From: Halomonas sp. KG2
Lineage (GTDB): Bacteria; Pseudomonadota; Gammaproteobacteria; Pseudomonadales; Halomonadaceae
Assembly: GCA_030440445.1 (NCBI GenBank)
Contig: CP098528.1
Coordinates: forward strand, 2,480,001 to 2,544,000
DNA length: 64,000 nt
Direction of reading: 5' to 3'
Shown here: in pieces, positions 42,941-52,896 of the stretch
Layout of the letters: each line of letters begins with the position of its first letter
Numbering within the stretch: the first letter of the stretch is position 1
Position numbers and translations under genes: made by a program
Notes under the pieces: generated by a model
Seen by the model: the letters and a program-made list of their open reading frames with translations, nothing else
What the model was told of the DNA's origin: nothing
Databases searched by the model: none

Positions 42941-44976
42941 CGCTTGACCTTACTAAATTCGACACGTTGCTAGTGGCCAACCGCGGTGAAATTGCCTGTC
43001 GCGTAATGCGCACCGCCCGCCGCATGGGGCTGAAAACGGTTGCCGTTTATTCAGATGCCGATGCCACGGCTCGCCATGTACGCGAGGCTGATGAAGCCGT
43101 TCGCTTAGGCCCTGCCGCCGCCCGCGAAAGCTACCTTAATGTTGATGCGGTTATCGATGCCGCCAAACGCACCGGTACTGGTGCCATTCATCCCGGCTAC
43201 GGCTTTCTTTCGGAAAACGGTGGGTTTGTTAAAGCCCTTGAGCAAGCGGGCATCATCTTTGTTGGCCCCCCTGCGTCGGCGATTGCCGCGATGGGCGATA
43301 AATCTGCCGCGAAAGCACGTATGGCCAATGCAGGCGTGCCGCTGGTACCTGGCTATCATGGTGACGATCAGGATGATGCACTGCTGCGCAGCGAAGCCGA
43401 CAAAATCGGTTATCCGGTGATGTTGAAAGCCAGCGCCGGTGGCGGTGGTAAAGGCATGCGCGTGGTGGAAAGCGGCGAAGGATTTAAAGCAGCGCTGGAT
43501 GGCTGTCGGCGCGAATCCAGCGCCGCTTTCGGCGACGACCGCATGCTGATTGAGAAATACCTGGTGCAGCCTCGTCATGTCGAAGTACAGGTATTCTGCG
43601 ACCGCTACGGCAACGGCGTCTACCTATTCGAGCGGGATTGCAGCGTTCAGCGCCGCCATCAGAAAGTCATAGAAGAAGCGCCAGCCCCAGGCATGACGCC
43701 TGAACTGCGCAGTGCGATGGGCGACGCTGCCGTTCGCGCGGCCAAAGAAATTGGCTATGTGGGCGCAGGTACTGTGGAGTTCCTGCTCGACGCCGACGGC
43801 TCGTTCTACTTTATGGAGATGAACACCCGCCTGCAGGTTGAGCACCCTGTTACTGAAATGATTACCGGCCAGGATTTGGTCGAATGGCAGCTGCGCGTTG
43901 CGATGGGTGAACCGCTCCCCTGCACACAAGACGAGCTCACCATCACCGGCCATAGTTTTGAAGCGCGCCTGTATGCTGAAGACCCAGAGCAAGACTTCCT
44001 GCCGGCCACCGGTTTATTAACTCGCTTCGCACTGGATTTAGAAGGTGCCGACTTAGATAGCGATCAGGTGCGTTTAGACAGCGGCGTAGAAAGTGGTGAT
44101 GTTGTTTCCATGCACTACGACCCCATGCTGGCCAAACTGATTGTTCACGGCGCTGACCGGGATGCAGCACTAGCCACTCTCAACCGCGCCCTGGCGGCGT
44201 TGGATGTGCAGGGCGTGGTGACTAACCGCGCTTTCCTGCAGCGCTTGGCAAATCACCCAGGCTTTAAAATCGTCGAGCTCGACACGCGTTTTATCGAACG
44301 CAATGAAGCCACCCTGTTTGCGCCGCGCAGCTACTCTACCGAGGCTTACGCCAGCGCCGCGCTGATCGGTTTAAACCAACTGGCCAAAGAGTGCGAGAGC
44401 GACTCTCCGTGGGATCGCCATGACGGTTTCCGCTTGAATGCTCCTCATACCATTCGTATTGCGCTGTGTGACCCGGCAAGCGCCCAGGCAGCCGACAGCG
44501 ACGCAGCGGTGGTGATTGTTGAAGGTAAACGCGAAAGCGGCGAATCGCTGTGGAACTTGACCATCGGCGATCAAACGTTGACCGCTAGCCTACAATCGCT
44601 GACAGGTGATGCGGTAGCCGTCACGCTAAACGGCCACCGCCGCCGTCTACAGGCACGCCGCGATGGTCATATCGTAGTGATGGCTGAACCCAGTGGCGAA
44701 ACACGCCTCTTCTGGCGACGCATTGATGCCATTGACCACGGTCACCATGAAGCGGAATCAACCCTCACCGCCCCCATGAATGGCACCGTTGTCGCGCTGC
44801 TGGTAGAGCCTGGCGCGGCGGTAGAGAAAGGCATGCCGTTGATGGTCATGGAAGCGATGAAGATGGAGCACACCATGACTGCGCCTGCCGATGGTAGCGT
44901 GGAGACGTTCCACTTCCAGTCGGGCGATACCGTGAGTCAAGGTGACGTGCTACTCGACTTTGCCCCCAGCGAATAG
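42937..44976 (+). CDS. liuD: Methylcrotonyl-CoA carboxylase, biotin carboxylase/BCCP (alpha) subunit
   Basis: A 679-residue biotin-dependent carboxylase subunit. Biotin carboxylase: LVANRGEIACRVMRTARRMGL, IHPGYGFLSENGGF, KASAGGGGKGMRVV (ATP grasp glycine loop), FLVEPRHVEVQ-like YLVQPRHVEVQVFCDRYGN, EMNTRLQVEHPVTEMITG. The C-terminal biotin carrier carries VMEAMKMEHTMTAP near residue 645, with the biotinyl Lys in MKM. Length (about 650-670 typical) is normal. It charges biotin and hands carboxyl groups to LiuB. Confidence 0.95.
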   Translation: MTLDLTKFDTLLVANRGEIACRVMRTARRMGLKTVAVYSDADATARHVREADEAVRLGPAAARESYLNVDAVIDAAKRTGTGAIHPGYGFLSENGGFVKALEQAGIIFVGPPASAIAAMGDKSAAKARMANAGVPLVPGYHGDDQDDALLRSEADKIGYPVMLKASAGGGGKGMRVVESGEGFKAALDGCRRESSAAFGDDRMLIEKYLVQPRHVEVQVFCDRYGNGVYLFERDCSVQRRHQKVIEEAPAPGMTPELRSAMGDAAVRAAKEIGYVGAGTVEFLLDADGSFYFMEMNTRLQVEHPVTEMITGQDLVEWQLRVAMGEPLPCTQDELTITGHSFEARLYAEDPEQDFLPATGLLTRFALDLEGADLDSDQVRLDSGVESGDVVSMHYDPMLAKLIVHGADRDAALATLNRALAALDVQGVVTNRAFLQRLANHPGFKIVELDTRFIERNEATLFAPRSYSTEAYASAALIGLNQLAKECESDSPWDRHDGFRLNAPHTIRIALCDPASAQAADSDAAVVIVEGKRESGESLWNLTIGDQTLTASLQSLTGDAVAVTLNGHRRRLQARRDGHIVVMAEPSGETRLFWRRIDAIDHGHHEAESTLTAPMNGTVVALLVEPGAAVEKGMPLMVMEAMKMEHTMTAPADGSVETFHFQSGDTVSQGDVLLDFAPSE

Positions 44977-44986
44977 GAGCTAACCG

Positions 44987-45892
44987 ATGGCACTGCCGAC
45001 ATCTATTAAGCTGTTTGAAATGGCCCCCCGCGATGGCTTGCAAAACGAACCGGGCACCCTGGTGCCCACCGCTACCAAAATCGAACTGATCGAACGGCTG
45101 GCGAATGCTGGCCTTACCCATATTGAGGCCGCCAGCTTTGTCTCGCCAAAATGGGTGCCACAAATGGGCGATGCCAGCGAGGTAATGCGCGGTATTGCCC
45201 GCAAACCCGGCGTGGTTTATTCGGCGTTAACGCCTAATCTGAAAGGCCTGGAAGGCGCACTGGCAGCGGGCGTTGAAGAAGTCGCGGTATTTGGCGCCGC
45301 TTCTGAGGCGTTTTCTCAGAAAAACATCAACTGCTCGATTGCTGAGTCGCTGACACGCTTTGAGCCAGTGCTGGCGCGTGCCAATGAAGCAGGTGTGCGG
45401 GTACGTGGCTATGTGTCCTGCGTGCTGGGCTGCCCCTATGAAGGGGCTATTTCTCCGCAAAAAGTTGCCGAGGTCGCTAGCGCACTTTATGAGATGGGCT
45501 GCTATGAAATCTCTCTGGGTGACACCATCGGCGTGGGCACGCCACTAGCCGCCAAGCGAATGATTGAGGCTGCCCGCCAGCAGGTGCCCATCGAGTATTT
45601 AGCGGCCCATTTCCATGACACCTATGGCATGGCGCTAGCTAACTTATATGCCGTAATGGAAGAAGGCGTGAGCGTGATTGACGCCGCGACTGCAGGGCTT
45701 GGCGGCTGCCCTTATGCCAAAGGTGCGTCCGGCAATGTGGCCACAGAAGACGTACTTTACCTGCTGGAGGGGCTGGGCATTAACACCGGCATCGACCTCC
45801 AGGCAGTGATTGAGACGGGCGTCTGGATCACTCAGCAGCTTGGTCGCAAGCCCAGCTCTAAAGTCGCGTTGGCCAAAAGCACGGTTAGTTAA
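44987..45892 (+). CDS. liuE: Hydroxymethylglutaryl-CoA lyase
   Basis: A 301-residue TIM-barrel lyase of the DRE-TIM family: [15 protein letters not shown] (metal-binding Asp/Arg), [63 protein letters not shown] and [26 protein letters not shown] with the glycine-rich loop Cys. It splits HMG-CoA into acetyl-CoA and acetoacetate, ending leucine degradation. The same enzyme would serve HMG-CoA made by the class II reductase at the left edge of the window. Also known as mvaB. Confidence 0.95.
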   Translation: MALPTSIKLFEMAPRDGLQNEPGTLVPTATKIELIERLANAGLTHIEAASFVSPKWVPQMGDASEVMRGIARKPGVVYSALTPNLKGLEGALAAGVEEVAVFGAASEAFSQKNINCSIAESLTRFEPVLARANEAGVRVRGYVSCVLGCPYEGAISPQKVAEVASALYEMGCYEISLGDTIGVGTPLAAKRMIEAARQQVPIEYLAAHFHDTYGMALANLYAVMEEGVSVIDAATAGLGGCPYAKGASGNVATEDVLYLLEGLGINTGIDLQAVIETGVWITQQLGRKPSSKVALAKSTVS

Positions 45893-45958
45893 TCATAACT
45901 ATAGAAGCCAACTGCTTTCTTCCCGTTGAGACAAAAAAAACAGTTCGGAGAGACATCC

Positions 45959-47662
45959 ATGGCATCACCTGCACACACCCTACCTAGCTATACCAGCAGC
46001 ACCGCAGACAAGCCGCTGCTGGGCATGACCATTGGTGATAAATTTGATCAAATCGCCGCACAGTATGCCGATAACGACGCGCTAATCGCTCTTCATCAGA
46101 ACATTCACTGGAGCTACCGCCAGCTTCAGGAAGAAGTTAACCGCTGCGCCCGTGCGTTGCTGGCCATTGGCGTTAAAAAAGGCGACCGGGTTGCCATCTG
46201 GGCACCTAACTGCTGCGAATGGACCCTAACCCAGTTTGCCACCGCCAAGATCGGTGCAATTTTAGTCAACATTAACCCCTCTTATCGCACCCATGAGCTG
46301 GACTACGCGTTGAATCAATCCGGTGCGCGTTTTTTAGTCACTGCCAATCAATTCAAAAGCTCTGATTACACCGCCATGCTGTTTGAACTCGCGCCCGAGC
46401 TAAATAGCAGCGCAGAGGGTCAGCTAAAATCGCAAAAGCTGCCTGATCTTGAGTGCATCATTAATCTGAGCACTGACAAGCATAGTGGCATGTGGCGCTG
46501 GGAAGACTTCATTAACGAAGCCAACAAGATCAGCCAGACGGATGTTGATGACCTGCAGGCCACGCTACAGTTTGATGACCCGATCAATATTCAGTACACC
46601 TCGGGCACAACAGGCTTTCCGAAAGGCGCGACGCTCTCTCACCATAACATCCTCAACAATGGCTTCTTTGTTGCCGAAAGCATGGGCTTTACCAGCGAAG
46701 ACCGCTTGGTCATTCCCGTACCGCTCTACCACTGCTTCGGCATGGTGATGGGTAACCTGGGCTGCATGACCCATGGCGCGGCGATGATTTATCCAGATGA
46801 AGGGTTCGAGCCCGGCAAAGTGCTAAAAGCGGTACACGAGCAAAAATCCACCGCGCTTTACGGCGTACCCACGATGTTCATCGCCGAACTAGAGCACCCC
46901 GACTTTGCCACGACTGATTTTTCCACGCTGCGCACCGGCATTATGGCGGGTTCTATTTGTCCTGCAGAAATCATGAAGCAGGTCATCGAAAAGATGAACA
47001 TGAAAGGCGTACAGATCGCCTACGGCATGACAGAAACCAGCCCGGTTTCCACCCAAACCGGCGCTAACGACACCATTGATAAGCGCGTTTCTACCGTTGG
47101 CCGTACCCAACCCCACCTGGAAAGTAAGATCGTCGATCCTGGCAACGGCGGCATTCTGCCCCGTGGTGAAATTGGTGAGCTCTGCACCCGTGGCTACAGT
47201 GTGATGCTCAAGTACTGGAACAATGACAAAGCCACGGCTGAAGCCATTGACGAAGCCGGCTGGATGCACACAGGCGACCTTGCCACGATGGACGAGGAAG
47301 GCTACATCCAGATCGTTGGCCGCATTAAAGATATGGTGATTCGCGGCGGTGAGAACGTATACCCTAAAGAGATCGAGGAGTTTTTATACGCCCACCCTGC
47401 GATTTCAGAAGTACAGGTCACCGGTGTTCCGGATAAGAAGTATGGCGAAGAGTTAATTGCTTGGGTGAAGCTCAATAGCAGCGCAGGAGACGTCACTGGA
47501 GAAGACCTGCGCGAGTACTGCAAAGGCAAAATCACTCACTTTAAGATTCCCCGCTACTTTAAATTTGTTGATGAGTTTCCGATGACGGTAACCGGTAAAA
47601 TTCAGAAATTTAAAATGCGCGAAATTTCTATCCAAGAGCTTGGGCTTGAGGATCAAAAATAA
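45959..47662 (+). CDS. AMP-binding acyl-CoA ligase (medium-chain/ACSF2-like)
   Basis: A 567-residue ANL-superfamily ligase. [18 protein letters not shown] is the phosphate-binding motif, [14 protein letters not shown] follows, [36 protein letters not shown] the A8 hinge (split about residues 455-490), and [12 protein letters not shown] contains the catalytic Lys. ATG 45959 has CGGAG upstream, eight bases before. Strand and spacing place it at the end of the liu operon; a role in activating a branched or short-chain acid (perhaps acetoacetate or isovalerate) is inference. Confidence 0.9.
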   Translation: MASPAHTLPSYTSSTADKPLLGMTIGDKFDQIAAQYADNDALIALHQNIHWSYRQLQEEVNRCARALLAIGVKKGDRVAIWAPNCCEWTLTQFATAKIGAILVNINPSYRTHELDYALNQSGARFLVTANQFKSSDYTAMLFELAPELNSSAEGQLKSQKLPDLECIINLSTDKHSGMWRWEDFINEANKISQTDVDDLQATLQFDDPINIQYTSGTTGFPKGATLSHHNILNNGFFVAESMGFTSEDRLVIPVPLYHCFGMVMGNLGCMTHGAAMIYPDEGFEPGKVLKAVHEQKSTALYGVPTMFIAELEHPDFATTDFSTLRTGIMAGSICPAEIMKQVIEKMNMKGVQIAYGMTETSPVSTQTGANDTIDKRVSTVGRTQPHLESKIVDPGNGGILPRGEIGELCTRGYSVMLKYWNNDKATAEAIDEAGWMHTGDLATMDEEGYIQIVGRIKDMVIRGGENVYPKEIEEFLYAHPAISEVQVTGVPDKKYGEELIAWVKLNSSAGDVTGEDLREYCKGKITHFKIPRYFKFVDEFPMTVTGKIQKFKMREISIQELGLEDQK

Positions 47663-47668
47663 CCCTTT

Positions 47669-47704
47669 AATCAACGCCGGCCCATGGTCGGCGTTGATTT
47701 TTGT
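47669..47704 (+). terminator. Rho-independent terminator of the liu operon
   Basis: AATCAACGCCG (47669-47679) pairs perfectly with CGGCGTTGATT (47689-47699) followed by TTTTTG, six bases after the acyl-CoA ligase stop. Confidence 0.9.
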
Positions 47705-47723
47705 TTGACATTGAGACACCGAC

Positions 47724-48548
47724 ATGTCCACACAGCAGCGGCTAGCCAAGCACTACCACCAAGGGTTACGCGATGGCGCTATCCTTAGCCAAATTCGCAC
47801 CCACTACCCTGATGGCCCAACACTTCACCAACTTGCCCCGCTAGACCAGCTACATATCGGTGGCATTGCCGCCTCTAAAAAGTTGCTTAACCTACTTGAT
47901 CCTTCACAACATACAAAGGTGCTTGATATAGGCTCAGGCTTAGGCGGATTAATGCGCCAAGGCGCAGCGCTTGGTTTTCAACTTACCGGTTTAGATATCA
48001 CTCACCGCTTTAACGTACTTAATCAGGCACTGACTAACTTAGCGGCTTCTCCGACAAATCCGTCGCTTAGCTGGGTTACCGGAGATGCCTGCGCACTGCC
48101 TTTTCCTGAGCGCACGTTTGATGCCGTACTATTTCAGCACAGCCTGATGAACATGCCCGACCCCGCCCGCGTTATTGCCGAAAGCCGACGCGTGCTCCGC
48201 CCAGGTGGCAAACTTGTCATGCATGAAGTCGTTAGTGGTAAAAACCTTGCCGAATTGCGCTACCCGGTTCCTTGGGCAGCATCGCCAGAGCATTCACACT
48301 TGCTTTCGATGACAGAACTGACGGACTTGCTGGCAGCCAATGGCTTTCAGCTTCGGCACAGTGAAGATTGGAGCAGCACTGCGCTTGAGTGGCGTCAGCG
48401 GCAGCGCCAAAAAGAGCAAACTAACACCGTCGCGGTGCTCTCACCCCAATGGGTATTTGGCGAGCGCTTTTTGAAAATGGGTAAAAATCTGCTAGAAAAC
48501 TTATCAAATAACGCAATTAATGTGGTAGAAATCAGCGCCCGTTGCTAG
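47724..48548 (+). CDS. Class I SAM-dependent methyltransferase
   Basis: A 274-residue methyltransferase with motif I VLDIGSGLGGLMRQ (about residue 75), motif II-like LTGLDITHRF, GDACALPFPERTFDAVLFQHSLMNM and LRPGGKLVMHEVV; these are the Methyltransf_11 set. The N-terminal LAKHYHQGLRDGAIL resembles sarcosine/dimethylglycine or ubiquinone-type enzymes that start with a helical lid (LDQLHIGGIAASKKL recalls glycine-betaine-pathway methyltransferases). The substrate is not clear. It stands alone after the liu terminator. Confidence 0.82.
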   Translation: MSTQQRLAKHYHQGLRDGAILSQIRTHYPDGPTLHQLAPLDQLHIGGIAASKKLLNLLDPSQHTKVLDIGSGLGGLMRQGAALGFQLTGLDITHRFNVLNQALTNLAASPTNPSLSWVTGDACALPFPERTFDAVLFQHSLMNMPDPARVIAESRRVLRPGGKLVMHEVVSGKNLAELRYPVPWAASPEHSHLLSMTELTDLLAANGFQLRHSEDWSSTALEWRQRQRQKEQTNTVAVLSPQWVFGERFLKMGKNLLENLSNNAINVVEISARC

Positions 48549-48592
48549 GCTGATTAAGATAACTTCCTTAGCCAGGGACACGAGGAACGCCA

Positions 48593-49162
48593 ATGAAACG
48601 CTTGGCAAGCACCCTGTTTTGTAGTTTTGCTGGCTCCATGCTGCCATTAATGGGCTGTTTAGCCAGCAGCGGAGATACCGACCTCGCCTATGCGTCTCCC
48701 AACAGCGAGTTTATGGCTCTGCGCAACGGTGTCGTTTTAGAAGGCAGTGACTTAAGCAGCCTCGATAGCTACACAACAGGCTTCCGCTTTTCGGCAGGTT
48801 TTAGCCCATGGCAATTACCACAGCTGGATATTGGTGCTGAAATTGCCTACCGCGAAAGTGAAGAAGTTCCCATCACCTCCAGTGCTGACCCCCTCATCAT
48901 GGATACTCTCAGCTTAGGCGGAGCGATCGTCGCAGGCGTACGAATGGGTGCCTTTAGTATTTACGCTAAGTCTGGCCTCACCGAGTGGCGTGGCGAAACC
49001 GATCAGCCACTGGCCGACGACGGCGGCACCGCCTTCCTGCAAGGCTTTGGCGCCACCATGACCATTAATCGCCTGGTAAGCAGGGTTGAGTATGAACGCA
49101 TCGACGCACCTACCCTCAGCCACCTCAATATGTTGAGCGCTTCCCTGCACTTACCGTTTTAG
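48593..49162 (+). CDS. Outer-membrane beta-barrel-like exported protein
   Basis: A 189-residue protein with an N-terminal signal (MKRLASTLFCSFAGSMLPLMGC, possibly lipoprotein-like with Cys near 22 but without a clean lipobox). The mature part alternates polar/hydrophobic residues in amphipathic strands (TGFRFSAGFSPW, LDIGAEIAYRES, FSIYAKSGLTEWRG, VSRVEYERIDA) and ends in ...LHLPF, a terminal Phe typical of outer-membrane barrels. It resembles the OmpA-like/OM_channels small barrels; function unknown. Its stop overlaps the convergent antiporter gene by four bases. Confidence 0.65.
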   Translation: MKRLASTLFCSFAGSMLPLMGCLASSGDTDLAYASPNSEFMALRNGVVLEGSDLSSLDSYTTGFRFSAGFSPWQLPQLDIGAEIAYRESEEVPITSSADPLIMDTLSLGGAIVAGVRMGAFSIYAKSGLTEWRGETDQPLADDGGTAFLQGFGATMTINRLVSRVEYERIDAPTLSHLNMLSASLHLPF

Positions 49163-51057
49163 CGGTTTTCTTCGGATGCCTGTTCAGGCGGCGTCCATAC
49201 GGGCTCTTCAGCTTGATTTGACTCATCCCAGCCGTGCCGCATTGACCGACTCAGCGCTTCCTCCAGTTTCATAAACAGTTCGCCGTAACGCGGGCTAAAG
49301 CTAATCCCCTCCTCAATCTCTTTCCAGGCTTCAAACAGCTCATCTTCATGGGCATTTTCGTGTTGCTCAAACGAGTCGATCATCTGCTTGGCACGCATTG
49401 GGTGTACCCCCATAGCCGTTAAGGTATGGCCGCCCAGCTCTAGCGCAGAGTGATAAACCTCTCTGGTTACATCGTCAGCCCCTGCTTCGCGAAGCTGATA
49501 CCCATGGCCACGGTCAAAGGCACGCGCCAATACCCAAACGTTGGGATAGTAATGCTTAACGTGCTTCACCATATCAACAGCGCGATCGCGATCATCAATC
49601 GCTACCACCATCACTCGCGCATTCGCAACACCCGCGGTTTCTAGAAGATCTGAACGACTGGCATCGCCAAAGTAGCTTTTAATCCGAATATGGCGAAGGA
49701 GCTCAATTTGCTCAATTTCGAGGTCCAAAGCCACGATGGGAATGTCATTGGCGCGCAACAAACGACATACAATCTGCCCAAAACGACCGACACCGGCGAT
49801 AATCACTGGCGCTTGCTCTTCGATCTTATCGGCATCCCGCGTAGCGTTTTTAGCTGCTTGGTAACGCGGTAGCACTAAGCGGTCGTAGACAATAAATAAC
49901 AGCGGGGTTGCAAACATGGAAAACGCAACAACAAGCGAAAGTAATTGCGACACATCAACAGGAATAACGTTGCTCTGCACGCTGTAAGTTAACAGCACAA
50001 AGCCAAATTCCCCTGCCTGCGCAAGGCTTAACGTAAACAACCAGCCATTGCTATTACGAACCCGGAACAACATAGCTAACCCGAACAGGATAGTGCCCTT
50101 TACGACAATAACGCCAAGCACTAATAGCAATACGGTTGGCCACTGCGACGCGAATACCTGAAAGTCGATGCCAGCCCCAACCGTGATAAAAAACAGTCCG
50201 AGCAAAAGCCCTTTAAACGGTTCGATGTTGGCCTCGATTTCGTGCTTGAATTCGCTGTTAGCGAGTACGATACCGGCTAGAAACGCGCCAAGCGCTGGAG
50301 ATAAATTGACAACCCCCATCAACGCAGCAATGCCAATGACCAGCATTAAGGCGGCAGCTGTAAACACCTCTCTCAAGCCAGAGGAAACCACGTAGCGAAA
50401 CAGCATCGGCCCAAGATAATGCCCACTAATAATGACGACTCCGATAGCCCCAACCACCACCAGCCCGTGGAGCCATCCAGGCATACCCTCGACAAGACTT
50501 AGGCTACTATGCTCAGCATAACTACCACCTTCTTGCATTAGTTCGGGAAGCGCCAACAGTGGGATCAACGCCAACATCAGGATCACCGCGATGTCTTGAA
50601 ATAGCAGCACCGAAAACGCGTTGCGCCCGCCTTCAGTTTTCGTGAGTCCTTTTTCGTTTAGGGTTTGCAGCACAATCGCCGTTGAGGAAAGCGCGAAAAT
50701 TAAACCGACGGCCAAGGATGTTTGCCAAGCAAGTCCCAGCCACCAAGCAACAGCGGTACCTGCAGCGGCTGTTATCAGCACCTGTAAACCACCCATCCCT
50801 ATCAAGCTTACCCGCATGGCCCACAACCCTTTTGGGTCGAGCTCCATACCGACTAAAAACAGCATCATCACCACACCAAACTCGGCGAAGTGCTGAATCG
50901 TAGTGGTTTCCTGACCGACCAATCCCAGCATGGGTCCTATCACCACCCCAGCGACCAAATAACCGAGCACCGAACCAAGTCCAAACCGCTTGGCAAGGGG
51001 GACAGCGATTACCGCTGCAATGAGATAGATAAACGCTTGAATAAAATAGTCGGTCAT
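49159..51057 (-). CDS. Kef-type monovalent cation:proton antiporter with TrkA-N domain
   Basis: A 632-residue CPA2 protein: twelve or so N-terminal helices (residues 1-390) with FGVVMMLFLVGMELDPK and ALGAFLAGIVLANSEF, then an RCK/TrkA-N domain starting IIAGVGRFGQIVCRLLRANDIP (GxGxxG, about 417-440) and a charged C-terminal tail. This is the KefB/KefC architecture, proton-coupled potassium efflux gated by nucleotide or glutathione adducts. No KefF/KefG partner gene is adjacent. Convergent with the beta-barrel gene; divergent with trpR. Confidence 0.9.
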   Translation of the reverse strand: MTDYFIQAFIYLIAAVIAVPLAKRFGLGSVLGYLVAGVVIGPMLGLVGQETTTIQHFAEFGVVMMLFLVGMELDPKGLWAMRVSLIGMGGLQVLITAAAGTAVAWWLGLAWQTSLAVGLIFALSSTAIVLQTLNEKGLTKTEGGRNAFSVLLFQDIAVILMLALIPLLALPELMQEGGSYAEHSSLSLVEGMPGWLHGLVVVGAIGVVIISGHYLGPMLFRYVVSSGLREVFTAAALMLVIGIAALMGVVNLSPALGAFLAGIVLANSEFKHEIEANIEPFKGLLLGLFFITVGAGIDFQVFASQWPTVLLLVLGVIVVKGTILFGLAMLFRVRNSNGWLFTLSLAQAGEFGFVLLTYSVQSNVIPVDVSQLLSLVVAFSMFATPLLFIVYDRLVLPRYQAAKNATRDADKIEEQAPVIIAGVGRFGQIVCRLLRANDIPIVALDLEIEQIELLRHIRIKSYFGDASRSDLLETAGVANARVMVVAIDDRDRAVDMVKHVKHYYPNVWVLARAFDRGHGYQLREAGADDVTREVYHSALELGGHTLTAMGVHPMRAKQMIDSFEQHENAHEDELFEAWKEIEEGISFSPRYGELFMKLEEALSRSMRHGWDESNQAEEPVWTPPEQASEENR

Positions 51058-51111
51058 CGGGCTTCCTCAAATTAACACGAAGGTCTTGACTTCATTGCGC
51101 AATAGGATACC

Positions 51112-51129
51112 GTACTAGTACGCTAGTAC
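51112..51129. promoter_or_regulatory. TrpR operator in the trpR promoter region
   Basis: GTACTAG (51112-51118) and CTAGTAC (51123-51129) are exact inverse copies with a four-base centre, the classic trp operator half-sites. TTGACT at 51086-51091 could be the -35 element, putting the operator over the -10 region. Autoregulation of trpR-trpE-trpG is inferred. Confidence 0.8.
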
Positions 51130-51175
51130 AGCAACTTATTTCCTTACTTTTGTGGCAATACGGTGAACTCACTTT

Positions 51176-51469
51176 ATGTCATTTGATGATGACCATCAGG
51201 CTGATTTAGTACGCTATTTACTTGCCATTGATTCGCCAGAAGCAATGGACGAGGCACTAGCCAGCTTGTTAACGCCCGCAGAGTACCAAGAAATCTGCAA
51301 ACGCCTACAGATTTTTAAGCTTTTGCGTGAAGGAGTCCCCCATCGCAAAATCGCTGAAATCCTGGGCGTCGGTATTGCCACGGTATCCCGCGGTTCGCGC
51401 GCTTTAACCACGTTACCCTCTTCAACGTTACCTTCATCACTACCGTCACCCACTTCACGGACCGATTAA
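51176..51469 (+). CDS. trpR: Trp operon repressor TrpR
   Basis: A 97-residue repressor: LLTPAEYQEICKRLQIFKLLREGVPHRKIAEILGVGIATVSRGSRAL is split over residues 31-78 and contains the TrpR helix-turn-helix (HRKIAEILGVGIATVSRGS) and Trp-binding Arg. The C-terminal Ser/Pro/Thr-rich extension (LPSSTLPSSLPSPTS) is unusual. It is followed after two bases by trpE and preceded by a palindromic operator, so it is part of the operon it should repress with L-tryptophan as corepressor. Confidence 0.93.
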   Translation: MSFDDDHQADLVRYLLAIDSPEAMDEALASLLTPAEYQEICKRLQIFKLLREGVPHRKIAEILGVGIATVSRGSRALTTLPSSTLPSSLPSPTSRTD

Positions 51470-51471
51470 TC

Positions 51472-52896
51472 ATGACGATGACTACGCCTGCTTCATCAGG
51501 CCCACAGCCTTTTACGCTGTCGCGCAAGCCTCACTACGTCACCCTGGCGGCGGACTGTGATTTTTTTGCTCTGTTTCAAAAAATTGAACGCCAATTTGAT
51601 ACCTGCTACATGCTGGAATCCCTGGGCGAAGATAGCCATATGGCGCGCCACTCGATTATTGGCTTTGACCCTGAGTACACGCTTTACGCCAATGGCGGCA
51701 CGTTAACTATTGAAGATCGTGACGGTAATGCAAACCACTATCCAAGCGATAACCCTTATGAGCTGCTGCGCAGCCTGATTCCGCAGAATATTATTTCTCG
51801 TAAGTATGCGGGTGGACTAAGTGGTTATCTTGGTTATGACGCCATGCAATACTTTGAGCCTTCGTTATCGTTGAAAGCTAGCGACGATTTCGACACGTTT
51901 CGATTTGGCCTTTATAAAGACGGTTTGATCCTCGACAAAATGACCGGGGAAGTCACCTATTTTTATTACGACAACAGCCGGTACGCGTTCCTGCAAACCT
52001 TGATCGACGCTGATGATATCTCCTCAGGCGAGCTGCATATTACTGCGCTGGGCGACACCATGAGCCGCGAAGAGCACGCCGAAGCAGTGGCCAAGGTGAA
52101 ACAGGACATCATCGACGGTAAGGTTTTCCAGTGCGAAGTCGGCTTTAAAAAGCGCTTTAGCATTAAAGGCGATACGTTAGCGCTCTACGATCAGCTGCGC
52201 ACCATTAACCCATCGCCACAGATGTATTACGTGAAATTTGGCGAGCAGAAGCTGATTGGCGCAAGCCCCGAGCTTCTATTCAGGCTTCGCCAAGGCGAGA
52301 TGGAGACCTTCCCACTGGCAGGCACCACTACACGTGGCAAAACCCCGCAAGAAGATACGCAGCTAGCTCGCGCGCTACTCAACGACCCCAAAGAGATTGC
52401 CGAGCACAATATGATTGTGGACCTGCACCGCAACGATATTGGCCGAGTGGCGCAATTTGGCACGGTGAAAGTACGTAGCCTGATGGACATCAAACGCTTT
52501 AGCCACGTGCAACATATCTCTAGTGAAATTGTTGGCATTATTGCCGAAGGCGAAGATATGTTTACATCGCTTGCCAGCAACTTCCCTGCGGGTACGCTGA
52601 CGGGTGCGCCAAAAATTGAAGCAATGAAAATTATCGATGACTTGGAAATTGACGGTCGCGGCCCTTACGGCGGTGCGGTTGGCCAATTCTCATTTAACGG
52701 CGACTGCACCTTCGCGATTCCCATTCGTACCGTCTTTGTAAACGGTGAAAGCGCTTACGTACAAACTTGTGGCGGCAACGTGTTTGATAGCAACGCCGAA
52801 GATGAATACGAGGAAATACGCCGCAAATTTGCAGGCACCCGCAAAGCCCTTGCTCCCTTTATGAGCGCGGATATGGACATGGAGAGCCAAGCATGA
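51472..52896 (+). CDS. trpE: Anthranilate synthase component I
   Basis: A 474-residue chorismate-binding enzyme. The tryptophan feedback motif is seen in CYMLESLGED near residue 45, and the chorismate-binding core in VFQCEVGFKKRF, LIGASPELLFR, PLAGTTTRGKT, HNMIVDLHRNDIGRV and FPAGTLTGAPKIEAMKII, ending GGNVFDSNAEDEYEE. LES distinguishes TrpE from PabB, and the TrpR operator upstream supports tryptophan synthesis. Its start is two bases beyond trpR and its end overlaps trpG in ATGA. The remaining trp genes are not in the window. Confidence 0.9.
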   Translation: MTMTTPASSGPQPFTLSRKPHYVTLAADCDFFALFQKIERQFDTCYMLESLGEDSHMARHSIIGFDPEYTLYANGGTLTIEDRDGNANHYPSDNPYELLRSLIPQNIISRKYAGGLSGYLGYDAMQYFEPSLSLKASDDFDTFRFGLYKDGLILDKMTGEVTYFYYDNSRYAFLQTLIDADDISSGELHITALGDTMSREEHAEAVAKVKQDIIDGKVFQCEVGFKKRFSIKGDTLALYDQLRTINPSPQMYYVKFGEQKLIGASPELLFRLRQGEMETFPLAGTTTRGKTPQEDTQLARALLNDPKEIAEHNMIVDLHRNDIGRVAQFGTVKVRSLMDIKRFSHVQHISSEIVGIIAEGEDMFTSLASNFPAGTLTGAPKIEAMKIIDDLEIDGRGPYGGAVGQFSFNGDCTFAIPIRTVFVNGESAYVQTCGGNVFDSNAEDEYEEIRRKFAGTRKALAPFMSADMDMESQA

